A stretch of 64,000 nucleotides of DNA, from assembly GCF_047495875.1 (NCBI RefSeq), contig NC_092458.1:111897727-111961726 (forward strand), in the 5' to 3' direction. The notes below the pieces were generated by a model that ran no database searches, was not told where the DNA came from, and saw nothing but the letters and a program-made list of their open reading frames with translations. The DNA comes from Pithys albifrons albifrons. Lineage: Eukaryota > Chordata > Aves > Passeriformes > Thamnophilidae. Shown one piece after another: positions 50,643 to 61,780 of the stretch. The stretch's first letter is position 1. Each line of letters begins with the position of its first letter. The translations under genes and the position numbers were made by a program.

Positions 50643-53600
50643 TGTGCCAAAACCAACAGGGTCTCAATGACGCCCAGAAAAAGCAGTACATAATTAAGTG
50701 AATAAGTCTCTCTGAAAAGCCCTTGGGTATGGCTAAATAATGATCTTGTTTACCTCATTTAGCCCCAAGTTCTCCTAGTAAGAGTTGGCCATGAAGAGTT
50801 CTTAGCTCTCTGATATCCAGCCGGGACAATGTGTCCTGTCTTTGTTTTCAGCCATCAGGCCTGTGTCAAACACACCCTGACAGCTGCAAAATTTTTTGGT
50901 GAAAACAATAATTCCACTTTTCCTTTCCATCTGCCTGCAGATGGTTTAAATCTAACCCATCAAACAGCAAAGAAAAAAAGAAAGGGAAAAATAATATTCC
51001 AGCTGAAATGAAATTATAACGATCACTGATTTCACATACAGAAATAACAGGTCTGAGATTTGTGTGAGTGCCTTTGCAACAATGAATTAAACTGGAAGTT
51101 TTACCAGTTGATCTTGATTCTCTATACTTCCTTTCAGACCTCTTCAAATTAGCAAACAGCCACATGAAAAATAATCAGCAATGTCTGTCATGGATGACAG
51201 CTGCATCTTCCACTTTACTAGGAAGAACCTTTGTTAAGAATCATCGAAATACAGTCCAAAATATTAGAAGCAAATAATTTCTGATGGAGCAGATTTGAAG
51301 CTTGAGGATCCTACTCAGTTTCAATGTTCCTCTAAGTTTCTCCATGTTTCAAACCCAAATCTAAAAAGTGATGTCATTCCCTGTTTGTTATCAACCCCCT
51401 GCACTGGAAATGCTGTTTTGCAAGTTCCCACTGTGAATACTGTTTGTTCACAAAGAACATCAAGCTACTGCAGGTAAAGCACTGGCCAGCTGGTACAGAG
51501 CAAATTTATGGGACCAGCACATACTGCAAAGTATCATAAACATAAAGCAACTAAAATAAAGTACTTTTTGCCCAGTGATTTCTGGGTGAAAAATGAAACG
51601 CCATGTCTTATGCTGATCTCACAGCAACATGCAGATATTGGATAGAAGAGGAAAGAAAGAACCTGCGTCCCATTCTTGAGTTGGTTTTGGTTCTGGCTTA
51701 CTAAAATCCAGGGCCTTCTGCACAACTAGGGTATTCTCATCTTTTGGTATTTACTTTCATACAAAAAGCAACTATTTCTACATCTCAGAAAAGAACAGAA
51801 AATGAGACCATATAAGAGCCATAAAACAGTTACAATTTTTTGAGTCAGTGGCCTCATCTGTATCATCCAGGCTGCTAGAAATTTCTAGTCATTTCAAGGT
51901 GAAACTGATGGTAGAACATATGTAATCACTATATGCAATTCTGTGGGGTAAGACCTGAAGAAACAAGAGCTAAGTAACCTGTCACTCTTTAAACCAGGAG
52001 AATGTAGCATTAAGGAATTGCAAATCGCTATAGATTGCCAGTTTCTTACGCGCAAGGTAGATGGTTTTTTTGCATTGAAACAAAGGTAAGGTAACTATGA
52101 GGTTCAGTACTAGCTCTCACAAAGATCTTCTCAAGCCTATTAACACAGAAATATCATTGACAGCAAGGCAACAAGGCCAGCTAGACTAACTGGAGGCAAT
52201 GAGAACAAGCAGCAGCAAATCTCTGCAGGATTCACTTAAGCTATTTGCCTGGACATAGTACATGGGTCTTTTTCTGAGGCAGCTAGAATGTCTTCTAGGA
52301 TGCTCCACTTCCACTTTGTCCTTTACCCTTTACACAGGGCTGTTGTTCCTGCCAAGCACTTTCATTTGTTGAGACTGAAACCACCAAACAAATAAACAAA
52401 AGGAGCTTGCAATTTGTACTGCTTGTGTCCAAGTGTCAGGGCTTATGGGTAGGTCAAACTCAAGGTGCACATGGAAGCTGCGTGACACGGAGCCACTGTG
52501 CCATGTCCCTGGATACCCACACTGCCAGCCAGCCAGCCAGGAGTTTGGAAGGCTGTCCTTAATGCAGTGAAACTGCAAAACAAGAGCAAGGATGGAGGTG
52601 GAAAAAATCAGTAAAAACAACAGGTGGTTAAGTCACACAAAATATCCTGTAGAATTTGGAAGTGGTACAGTTGCTGCGCACAGAGGATGAATTACACTCT
52701 GAAAGGCTGTCTAAAAATCAGAATACTGCTTAATTAATACAATAAGAGTGTAGTAGTGCCATGGGCTGAGTTTGGGTGACTTCCTTTTCTTCTCTCCACA
52801 ATAATCCCCAGTCCTCAGCAGGCTGACAAGAGTATATAGGCTTCAACTCTCCCTGACTTAATAAAGGCTAAATTGAGGCTGCAAAGCTGTCATCCTTTTC
52901 TGAGCAACAGATTCAATTCAGAGAATTCAGATTCATGTACTGGTGACTAATGCTGTTGTCATGCCAGTCATGAAGCACCCGAGGATAGCTGTGGACACCT
53001 TGTGCTGTGCTGTGTCTTGTGTTGGAGAGGCCAAGTTCAGCCAGACCCAGGCACTATCCCACATCTAAAGAACAGTCACTACTGTGTGCTGCCCCCAGGG
53101 TGTGTGCTCCTCCTGTGCCCTGTGGAAAGCAGGTTTCACCACACAGCAGGAGGTTCTTCACAGGAGTTTAGGCAGACTTGAGGGTATCCCATAGGCCCAT
53201 CCAGCCTCCTCCCTCGTTGTCCAGTGGGAATCACAGAGAAGTGATTATCTTGGAACAGACACAGATGCTTAAAAAAACAGGATAATGGAAAAAAATGTTA
53301 CACAAAGCCTCCTCACGTGAGCAAGGAGTACACCCCACATCTGTTAGCTTTGTTTTGCATATTTTACATATTTACATACACAAGATATTTCCAAACATCC
53401 CTGTGTTTATTTAAAACTCCATCAGAAACATGTCTGGCAAAACAGATCCAGTGCAAATATATTTACTGGATGACACCTCCCTGCACTGGTTTCAAAATTC
53501 ATTAGAGGTCCAAGGTTTCTTCTAGTGAAGTCAAAAAAAAAAATTCAGTTTTCCAAATGAGGAAGAGCTAACTCTAAAATCCTGAAGCATTCACTTTACA

Positions 53601-53720
53601 GCAAAGGTCTTCAGCCAAACAGTGCAAAAATGAATGAAGCTACACTTCTAAAACAAGGACAGCTGATACATTAGAGAAAGGGATTCTTTTGCTCACATGT
53701 CACAGATACCAGTTGCTTAT
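50643..53720. other. non-coding sequence
   Basis: No gene is recognised. The part 52750-53240 is less AT-rich and unique. ORFs are 99 codons or fewer and lack motifs. The short GCCA repeat is listed separately. Confidence 0.5.
52524..52540 (+). repeat. (GCCA)4 microsatellite
   Basis: Four perfect GCCA units plus one G; a short tetranucleotide tract. Confidence 0.85.
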
Positions 53721-53740
53721 GGGTGGGTGGTGGGGGTGGG
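53721..53740 (+). other. G-quadruplex-type motif
   Basis: GGG-T-GGG-TGGT-GGGGG-T-GGG provides four runs of at least three G with loops of 1, 4 and 1 bases, fitting the canonical pattern. It is isolated in non-coding sequence with no promoter context. Confidence 0.7.
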
Positions 53741-55029
53741 CTGGAAAGGGAATAAATCCTTCGAAGGAAAGGCTGAATTGCCTTCCTCAGATTGTGTAGA
53801 GAAGTTAAAAAAACCCTGCTCAGGATCAGAAAGGGTGTAGGTGCGTACCTCCTCCTAAATGCATATTCTAGCTTAAAAGCAAGTACTGACGCCCATATAC
53901 ATGCACATCTCCAGGGAATATTAACTCCCATCCAGAAAAGGTCAAATCACCACCTGAGGAAACTCTTTACCATAAACATTTCTGCTTTTCCTTTGTAAGA
54001 CATCCTTTCTCTTCCAGCCCATCCAGCCAGGAACTGGACAGCCCCACTGTCCACAGTCACTCTGAGGACATGACAACCTGAAAGTCTGCCCATGGGAAAG
54101 AGTACAGGGTTGGCTTCACACAAACTCCACTGATGAGAAAGCCAAGGAGGTTTGGGCTGACACTGCTGCTCCATGTTTCCTCATTGATCTTGTCAGGTGG
54201 AGCAGAAATCTGAGCTTCAGAGTCTAGGAATTAAGTTCTCCACAAAACCAAACCAGAAAGAAAAGGATGCAGAACAAGCAGGGGTAATTTTGTAATTCAT
54301 AGAATTCCCATTCAGCCTTGATTCTGTTGCTCAAAAGAGTGATGAGGCTGGGCATCAAAAACACACCAAGCAGAAGGGAAGATTTATCCAGACTACCACC
54401 CCAAAAGTACTTTACTGGTGGGGTTCTACAGAAGTGTCCTCACCGGCTTCTACAAAGACACCAAAAAATATGTTCATACTTTTTATGTTGGCCATTTGAG
54501 AGAGACCTGGGAGTTTCCCACTGGCTTCCTTAAAGGTTGAATTTTCTCTTTATCCATCTCCATCAGAAAAGAATAGAGTGCTATTCTTAAAAGGGAACAG
54601 ATTTTTTGGTTTTGGCCAGAGATAGAAATCTTTGTTGCTATATTTGGCTTCCAATGCAGGACTCTCTGCTTGCTGGTGGGAGGAGGAAATTAGAGCTGGT
54701 GTTATTCATAACTAAATGGGCATGAAAAACAAACCACCTCCCTTTGAACCGTGGTGCTACTATGGGCATTCACATAACAAATCATTTTCAAAGCCTGTGA
54801 TACCTCCGTACATGCAACAGCCAACATCAAAAGTTTATTGCCCACTCATTTTCCCATAGTGACAAACTGTTGCAGATGTATAGTTATTGTCAAGGAAAAC
54901 ATTGGTGTAGTTCCTGGTGTTGGTTTGTTGTTTGTTATGTTTTTTTAAATATAATTTCTTACTTGCCTTCACAGAAAGCAAAAGTGATATTTTGAAGGAG
55001 AGGCAGTTACTGGAAGGCTGCGGCATCTA
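53741..55029. other. non-coding sequence
   Basis: Short ORFs lie on both strands with no motif. A good acceptor match ('cttacttgccttcacag', ending 54974) stands alone and is discussed under rejected items. Confidence 0.5.
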
Positions 55030-55560
55030 GCCCCCCTCCTCCTCCTCCCAGCAACCCCAAAAAAGAAATCAGCTAAATTATTCGGCATCCCAGCCCAACA
55101 CACAGCTCAGCCATGAGGAATTCTCACCAGATGTCTTCGTCCCCACCCGGCCTCCCACGTCACACAGGCAGCATAACCCCTCAGAGTCCAGGGTCCTGCC
55201 GGGATGACCAATCCCCCAGTGCCTGGAATCTCCAAGATGGGCTGATGGCCCCCTTGTCCTACCAGGCTTATGGCCAGCCTCACTCCCAGAAGCTGGCCCT
55301 TGGCCACACTTGTCTCCCCTGCCAGCACAGAGGATGCCAGTCCCACTCCTATCCATTTCTGTGACACTTCCCTGTGCCACGTGGATAGAGCACCACTGAG
55401 GTCACCCAGCTACATCCTGACTCTGGGGGAAGTACCTCTCCCATGCACTCATCTGGAACCCAGGTTCCAGCTGATAACATCCACAATGAGATTTATCCAG
55501 ACGGAACTGATAGGATTCTCCATGGGTGTTAAATTCACTAAAGCCAACTGAGTGACAGTG
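55030..55560. other. GC-rich pocket with open frames on both strands
   Basis: The pocket starts with a C/T-rich run (cccccctcctcctcctccc at 55031-55049). Over 55078-55380 two minus-strand frames (100 and 86 codons) and one plus-strand frame (83 codons) are open together, and a further plus ORF covers 55270-55551. No translation has a recognised domain. CpG pairs are few, so it is not a clear CpG-island promoter. Confidence 0.35.
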
Positions 55561-58500
55561 ATTTACCTTAATGAAGGACATGGAGCATCACAATTAAAAT
55601 CAATCACAAAACAATGCATCACTTCCCCTGCTTTCATTTCTTGATGCAGTGAGTGTGTAGAAGCATTCCCCATGAGTATCTGGAAACCCAACTGTGGGAG
55701 ACCTGCTCTGGCAAGACCAGTGAAGTTACAGGGAGAAGAGAAAGCACTTCATGCAGTTCATCCCCCAGCTTAACATGCTCCTCCTTCCTGAAGTACATTT
55801 GTTTCTTTGCTGAGGATAATTGTGATTGTCTTAAAGCAAAGAGGTCCCACGTCTCTTCTCACAGACTAAACCACTGTGCACACAGCTCACTTCAAAGGAA
55901 GACATTTTCTGCAGTGTTTACCCTAAGTTTTCATTGACACTTGTTTATACCAAACTGCTAAGTCCTCACATTATTCTGGGGGTTTTGGATAGCTGTCACA
56001 TCCCACTCTAGATCTTTCATGTATTAGCCAAGTAATCCCAAGGCACTATTTGCTTATTTTTCAGCAGTCCGCATCCCATCTTCATCTCCACTGTCTATGG
56101 ATTGTTTCTGTCCCAAGAGTTCCCAATCCCATCCTCTCCTACAGAAAGCTTTTGAACCCTGTCTCCTCCTTTCCTGGCCTTCCTCTCCTTGACTTTTTGG
56201 CTGCCAGCTCTCTCCAACTCTTTGTCACACCCAAAACAAAGAACACAGTGACTCTGCACAAGGTGCCTTGCTTGCTGCGTGGTCCTGGAAACAACCTGAA
56301 GCAGGAGGTATGGGAAAAATCCTGCTCATCTCCTGATGCTCTGAAACAAGAGTACATCCCATATGGTCAGGATCTTCAGAGGATTTTGCAACTAAACTCT
56401 TAACAGCTCCCTGCTGATTGCATGCAAGTGGCAATTTTTCAAAAGCTGAGTGCTTGGCCAAAGTTTGGAGGGTTTCTTTTCCCCACTGTTGGAACAGTAA
56501 ATGATGTATCTGTGACCAAAACACCAAACCTTCAACCCCCGAGCCAGAACGCAGTCATGCAAACATTTCTTAATTGAACAGTTATAAAATAATTTTAGCA
56601 GGGGCAGTTACCTTCTTAGTAGGATTCATTGAACTTTGCCAAAAAAAAAAAATCAATTTCAGATACATAACTTGCATGGAAACTCTCCGCTTGATGACTG
56701 TCAAAACTGTTAGGAAATGACAAAATGAAAAAGCATCTTACACAAAGAAGTCCAGGTTGTGATTCTACTAGATCTGATCATAAAATAGCCTCTAGTGTTA
56801 ATGCTATTTGTAAAAGATAAAGGATGCTGTAGTGAAAGCAATTGACAGTACCTGAAAAGGGAAACTGGTGCCTCCATGAGATGTTTGAAATCCCTTTGAT
56901 ACTAAGATTTCGCCTGTTTAATTTTAGTACACAACCAGTTCAGAATGCTTGGTTTATAATGTTTCCAACAGGAAAAGAAATTAATCTCATGCAAATACTA
57001 GAAACTCAGGATGCTGTAATTTATAAGTTAATCAGTTGCATAAGAATAAAACGAACTAGCTAAGTGTTAGAGAAATAAACCAAAAAAAAAGCTACATAAA
57101 ATATAGAACAATAAAACACATTAAATTATTTATTCAGTAATAAACAGTGACACTTTCCTTTATACAAAGCCCCACCCCTCCCATCAGTTTTGATGACAGG
57201 GGCAAAAAAGTTCAATGGAATTTTCAGGGAGGCAAGGTCGGAAAACAGGTGTGGGGAAGAGAGGGACCTTGATTTGACTGATGGTTTTAAACATCAGCTA
57301 CAAACAGCTAGCAGGGCAAGTACAGCATATTCTGCAGATACTTTAGTAGATTACTGTAAACCTCAACTGCTAAAAATGTTGGTTGTCTATAGGTACTAAA
57401 TACCTGAGCCCAAGAACACCACATTCAATGCCAATTCCAACTGATTTCCAACAATGCTGGACCAAATCCTAGGCCACCCCACTGTGCCAGTCAACACTGG
57501 GCTGCAATTTAGGCATTCAAGGCTGGTCCCAATGATCGCAAAGCCACTGAAGATTTCCAGAGACACTGAGAGGAGGAAGCAGTGCTAGGGCTCCTGTAGG
57601 CAAATGACCATGATTAGTGATGCACAGCTGATTAGATGATTTATCTTGAAGGCTTGAGCCTTTGAGCAGGTGCATGATTGTGATGTTTTAATGACCCCCA
57701 TCCCTAAACTTTCTTTATAGGGAACTAAAACCATCTTGCACTTCATGGGGAGCTCCAGCCCAGCTTTCATAGGTCCCACTGTGGTGTCACAGAGACTGCA
57801 GAGCAAGAACAAGGAGAGGGTCATGGGCACTGTGCAGACCAAGGGCAGCTAAACCACAGGTTTCCAGGCATATTTACAATTCTTCTGGGCAACCAGTTCA
57901 CCCCCTAAGCATAAACCTGTTAACAGAGTCTACATTTAGTGTGTTGAGCAGTGACTGTCCAATATCTACATACAATCCTGGAGAGCATCATCTCTGCTGT
58001 CAGCTCTACAACCTCAACCTTTCCAAGATCCCTCCTGCCTCTCCTGTCACAAGGACTAGATTTTAAACTTGCTCAGGCAAGAGTCCCTTAGTTTTTAAAG
58101 GGACTTGTTCCTGCATCACAACTAGCAGATTATGCCCACAGGGCTAATATGTAAAAGCAGTATTTATTTTTAAATACCTTCCCACTATACATGAGATTTC
58201 AGTTCCAAACAACATGCACCAACTTTTTTAAGAATCCCCACACAAACAATATTTATCGTCCAAATACCCTTTAAAAGCGCAAACAAGTACTAAAACCAAA
58301 GAGTCAACTTAAAAATTATATATATTTCTGAATTGTTTATAAGAAATGTATGTTGCTGGTCCATTGATATGGAGGAAAAGCTTGTACCTGAAATTAATAA
58401 AAAGATAAAAAGAGTCATATTCAAAGGTATGCTTGTCTGTTGAAAGGCAATATATTGCACCTCTCTATACAACTCTGCTGTCTCCATCTTTACAGACACA

Positions 58501-58714
58501 ACTAACCAGGTGTTTTGAAAGGGGTTTTTTGTTGAGGTTTTATTTTGCTCATACAAGTAACTGAAAATTCTATTCACTCCTGAGTCAACAGAGAATGCAA
58601 AAAATGCCTACATTTTCCATCTCAGATGAGATTTGGTGATGTCATTCACTTCACTTCCAAAGGATGTGCATTTGAAGCATGAGGATGGAATGAAAGGAAC
58701 CAGGTATAGCTACA
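55561..58714. other. non-coding sequence
   Basis: ORFs reach 117 codons (56050-56403, plus) with overlapping minus-strand ORFs and no motifs. An A12 tract lies at 56641-56652. No gene is recognised. Confidence 0.5.
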
Positions 58715-58770
58715 TGTGTGTGTGTATATATATATATATTTGTAGACAAATATATATATATATACACATA
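58715..58770. repeat. TG/TA microsatellite forming a 23-bp perfect inverted repeat
   Basis: A (TG)n-(TA)n run turns into its own mirror complement. The left arm 58721-58743 pairs base for base with the right arm 58746-58768 around a 2-base centre (AG at 58744-58745). The arms contain the non-repetitive 'tttgt/acaaa' and 'tgtgta/tacaca' steps, so this is more than a plain TA repeat. Such near-loopless AT palindromes can extrude cruciforms and are prone to rearrangement. The isoleucine/tyrosine repeats in overlapping ORFs are artefacts of it. Confidence 0.92.
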
Positions 58771-60880
58771 AAAAATTGTGGAAGCAAGACATACATAACA
58801 GCATGGAAGCAGAAAGGCTGGGTACAGGCAAGGCAATCCTAAGGAAACATGACACTGCCCTCCCACAACCTCTACTCTCTGAGAGCTGTGATGAGAGATC
58901 CATTCTTGAAAGCATGTTTTGATGCAGGAGTAGATGATTGAGAAAAAACTGCCATTCACTGGGGACCATCACATTACAAAACAGGTATTAAATACACCAA
59001 TAACTGAATTTTTGTGTTTGGTGAGGAAAGGAATCAGCAAATTTTGCTATTGCCAAGTGCAGCTTATTCAGCTCTCCAGAAATCAAATCTTCTGGGCAAT
59101 CAGTAACTGCACTATTCCATCATCTTTTGTAGATGCAAATGGGCAGTTGAAACACACTGGCACCTGCTTTTCAAAAACTGATGGACAACTTGAATCTTCC
59201 CAGTCTTCAAATGAAGACACAAAAATTAATGACAGATTTCTCAACATGAATAGGAATAAAATATAATCCTGGACAACTTCAAGGAGTTTAGTATGTTGAT
59301 TTTCTTGAAATAAAACAATAATTTCCCTACATTCTCCCAGACACAGTGACAGAGTACAATATGTTTTGTAAGACCTCTCAAAATGAATCATCCACTTTCT
59401 TGGGACAGTGTCAGAACTCACCACACATAAAAAGAATGAAACAACTCCTTTAGTAATGTATTAAGACACATAATTATCTGTGACCTGACATTAAGGGCCT
59501 TTTTTTCCTATCTGCAGAAACATGAGCAGTCCTAATGTTTCTGTTTCTTTCTCACTGTCATCAATTCTCTGTAACTGCAACATTGTGAGCGAGTGCTCTC
59601 CTGCTCTTTCAAGAACAAAACCATCACAGCATCTGCTTCTCATAAGCACATTTATTCGTGTGCATGTGTGTGTGTATGAGAAGTAAATCTGATAAATTTA
59701 AGTTAAAAGCTTGTCGCAGGGAGGGATTTTTTTCCTTTTCCATCCTTCAAATTTTGGAACACAGAAATCGGGCTACTGCTATGCACTTACTCTTTTACTT
59801 CGAACTCACTTATTAGCACAAGGGACAATTACTGACTAAGGAAAAAAATTAATTTATTTAAATTTCAGAGTGGCTACATATGATAGCAGGTTTTTATTGG
59901 CACTTGTCTCAGGTCCTACATAGTGTCAGAAGCTCCTTCAGCTCACTCACAGGTTCAACAGTGGAAACTGGGTACAGAACAGTAGTCCTTGAAGTGGAAG
60001 ATGCAACAGCTTCACCACGTATTCATCCCCACTAACCAGCAACTCAATAATACAATCCAGATAGAGATTCCAGTGCAAACTGTGGGCCTGGGTTTTTTGT
60101 GTTCTGTTTTGCCTTGACATCTATAGGGAATTGGCAAAGGTCCCGCATTGTATAAGCTTGTGAAGAGGAAGGCAATGAACAGACCACTCTTGCTAGACTT
60201 TAAACTATATCAGGAAGTCAAACACACTACACCTCAAAAAGAATTGTTGCCTCTGCTTTTCCTTCCCCTACTACCCAAACTCTCCCTTCTTGAAGTTCAA
60301 TGAGGACACGTTGTCTCTTTGCCTTCCAGCTTTGCCATGTCCAGGGGAAACAAAATCAACAACTTGTATTTTTTTTCCTTCCCAGTTTTATAATACTGTC
60401 AGAATTCCTCAGTCAGAACTCTTATTCTTGAAATATTTCCTGAACTATACTGTCCTGATAAGAACTGTGGCAGCTATGACTGCCTTCCCTCCCATACAGT
60501 TTTCCCATTGCATTACGAATTTATTAAGAAGTTACTCCACCAGAGTAGCAGTGATATACAGAACTGTCATGAGAATGAAATTTATTAAGAGAGAAAAATA
60601 CTGATGGACTATAAAGATGAGGAAAAAAAACCCCACCACATTTAATTCATCATCCCAACACAGAAACTATAACCCTACTATCTTAAAGCCACATTTAAGC
60701 ATAGTCCATTCAGCATTTATATGTTGCCTCAAACTTTAAATCAGCAAGGTACATACTTAAGGGTATTGCCAAATTGTGACATAATTCTAATACCTCCAGT
60801 GCCAGCACATCAAGTCCTCTCATGTGACATGGGAGAACTCTCAACACCTCACAGAATCAAGTTCAAAAGGCTTGGAGGGA
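58771..60880. other. AT-rich non-coding sequence
   Basis: ORFs of 102-113 codons overlap on both strands (58646-59424), with no recognised family. A (TG)5 run lies at 59665-59674. A weak terminal-exon hypothesis at 59133-59266 is given in the findings. Confidence 0.5.
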
Positions 60881-61780
60881 AGCAGCAGTGAGGGGAGGGA
60901 GGCCTGAACCTTGGAGTGGCATGCACATCCCAACACTCCCCCTCCCCTTTCACATGCAGATCCATGTGGTCTCCACCTGACAAAACTACATTGCAATGCT
61001 CAGTGCCTAAAAATTAAACTGTTTCTTATCTCAGCCATGCATTTATGCCTTGGTTTCCATTCAGCTGGTGTACCTTTCAAAAAGGGATGTCTGAAAACAG
61101 TGGCAACAGACACACAGTGGGTTGTAAGAACCTTAGGAAATATTACAGAGGGATCCTGGGTGCAGAGAGCAGAAAGGCAACATCTCCAAGCAACAGCCAG
61201 GAGCTGGCAACCAAGGTCCCAAACCTGGGCTCACCTCAGTCCCACCTGAGCACACAGTGACACTTGCTGGAGTCCCCAAGGGCTGGGCATGGGGGCAGCA
61301 CTGCCAAGGGTGGTCTCAGCCCTTATCCAGGACTCATGTGGGCTCACCTTGGCTTCAACTAAAGCCCTTATTATACAAGTCAGACCAAAGGCTCAGGCCA
61401 GAAGGGGGGGGTTTCCCAAACACTGCAGAGGGCTGTGGTTAGATGTGGCCATGCTGATTCCAAGTTTCCAGATTCTTACCCTGATGGCAGCCAAGCCTCA
61501 GTGTGCACACGCTGAGCACGTGCAACTTGTTACGAAACTGAAGAGCTGCAGCTGGGGTCTCGCAAGGCCCAGAGCACAGCTTAGGTTAGACAAACATATT
61601 TTGAAGTCAACAGGAGATGAAAATTTCACTGCTTTTCTCGAGGTGCTCAGCGCACAGATCAGGCCAGTTGAAAACGTTTTGTTTCCACAAGTCACACATT
61701 TCTATAAACCTGGCTTTTTCTTTTTTTCCCTGAATATTGATGTTGTAAGTTATCACCCTTGAAATGGCTTATGTGAAAGT
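60881..61780. other. GC-richer pocket with overlapping plus-strand ORFs
   Basis: Plus-strand ORFs of 112 (60911-61249), 71, 61 and 157 codons (61289-61762) overlap in different frames. The longest has no recognised domain. A G8 run lies at 61404-61411. Chance ORFs in a less AT-rich pocket are the simplest reading. Confidence 0.35.

Noticed and set aside
54975..55029. Strong acceptor followed by an open SKSDILKERQLLEGCGI segment and stop
   Set aside because: Only 17 codons, no upstream exon in a compatible phase was found, and the peptide is not recognised.
57585..57842. 85-codon minus-strand ORF that begins like a signal peptide
   Set aside because: The apparent first residue is a TTG, not an ATG. 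The hydrophobic start is short and the remainder has no family features.
58646..58972. ORFs with tyrosine/isoleucine repeats
   Set aside because: They are translations of the TG/TA inverted repeat and not proteins.
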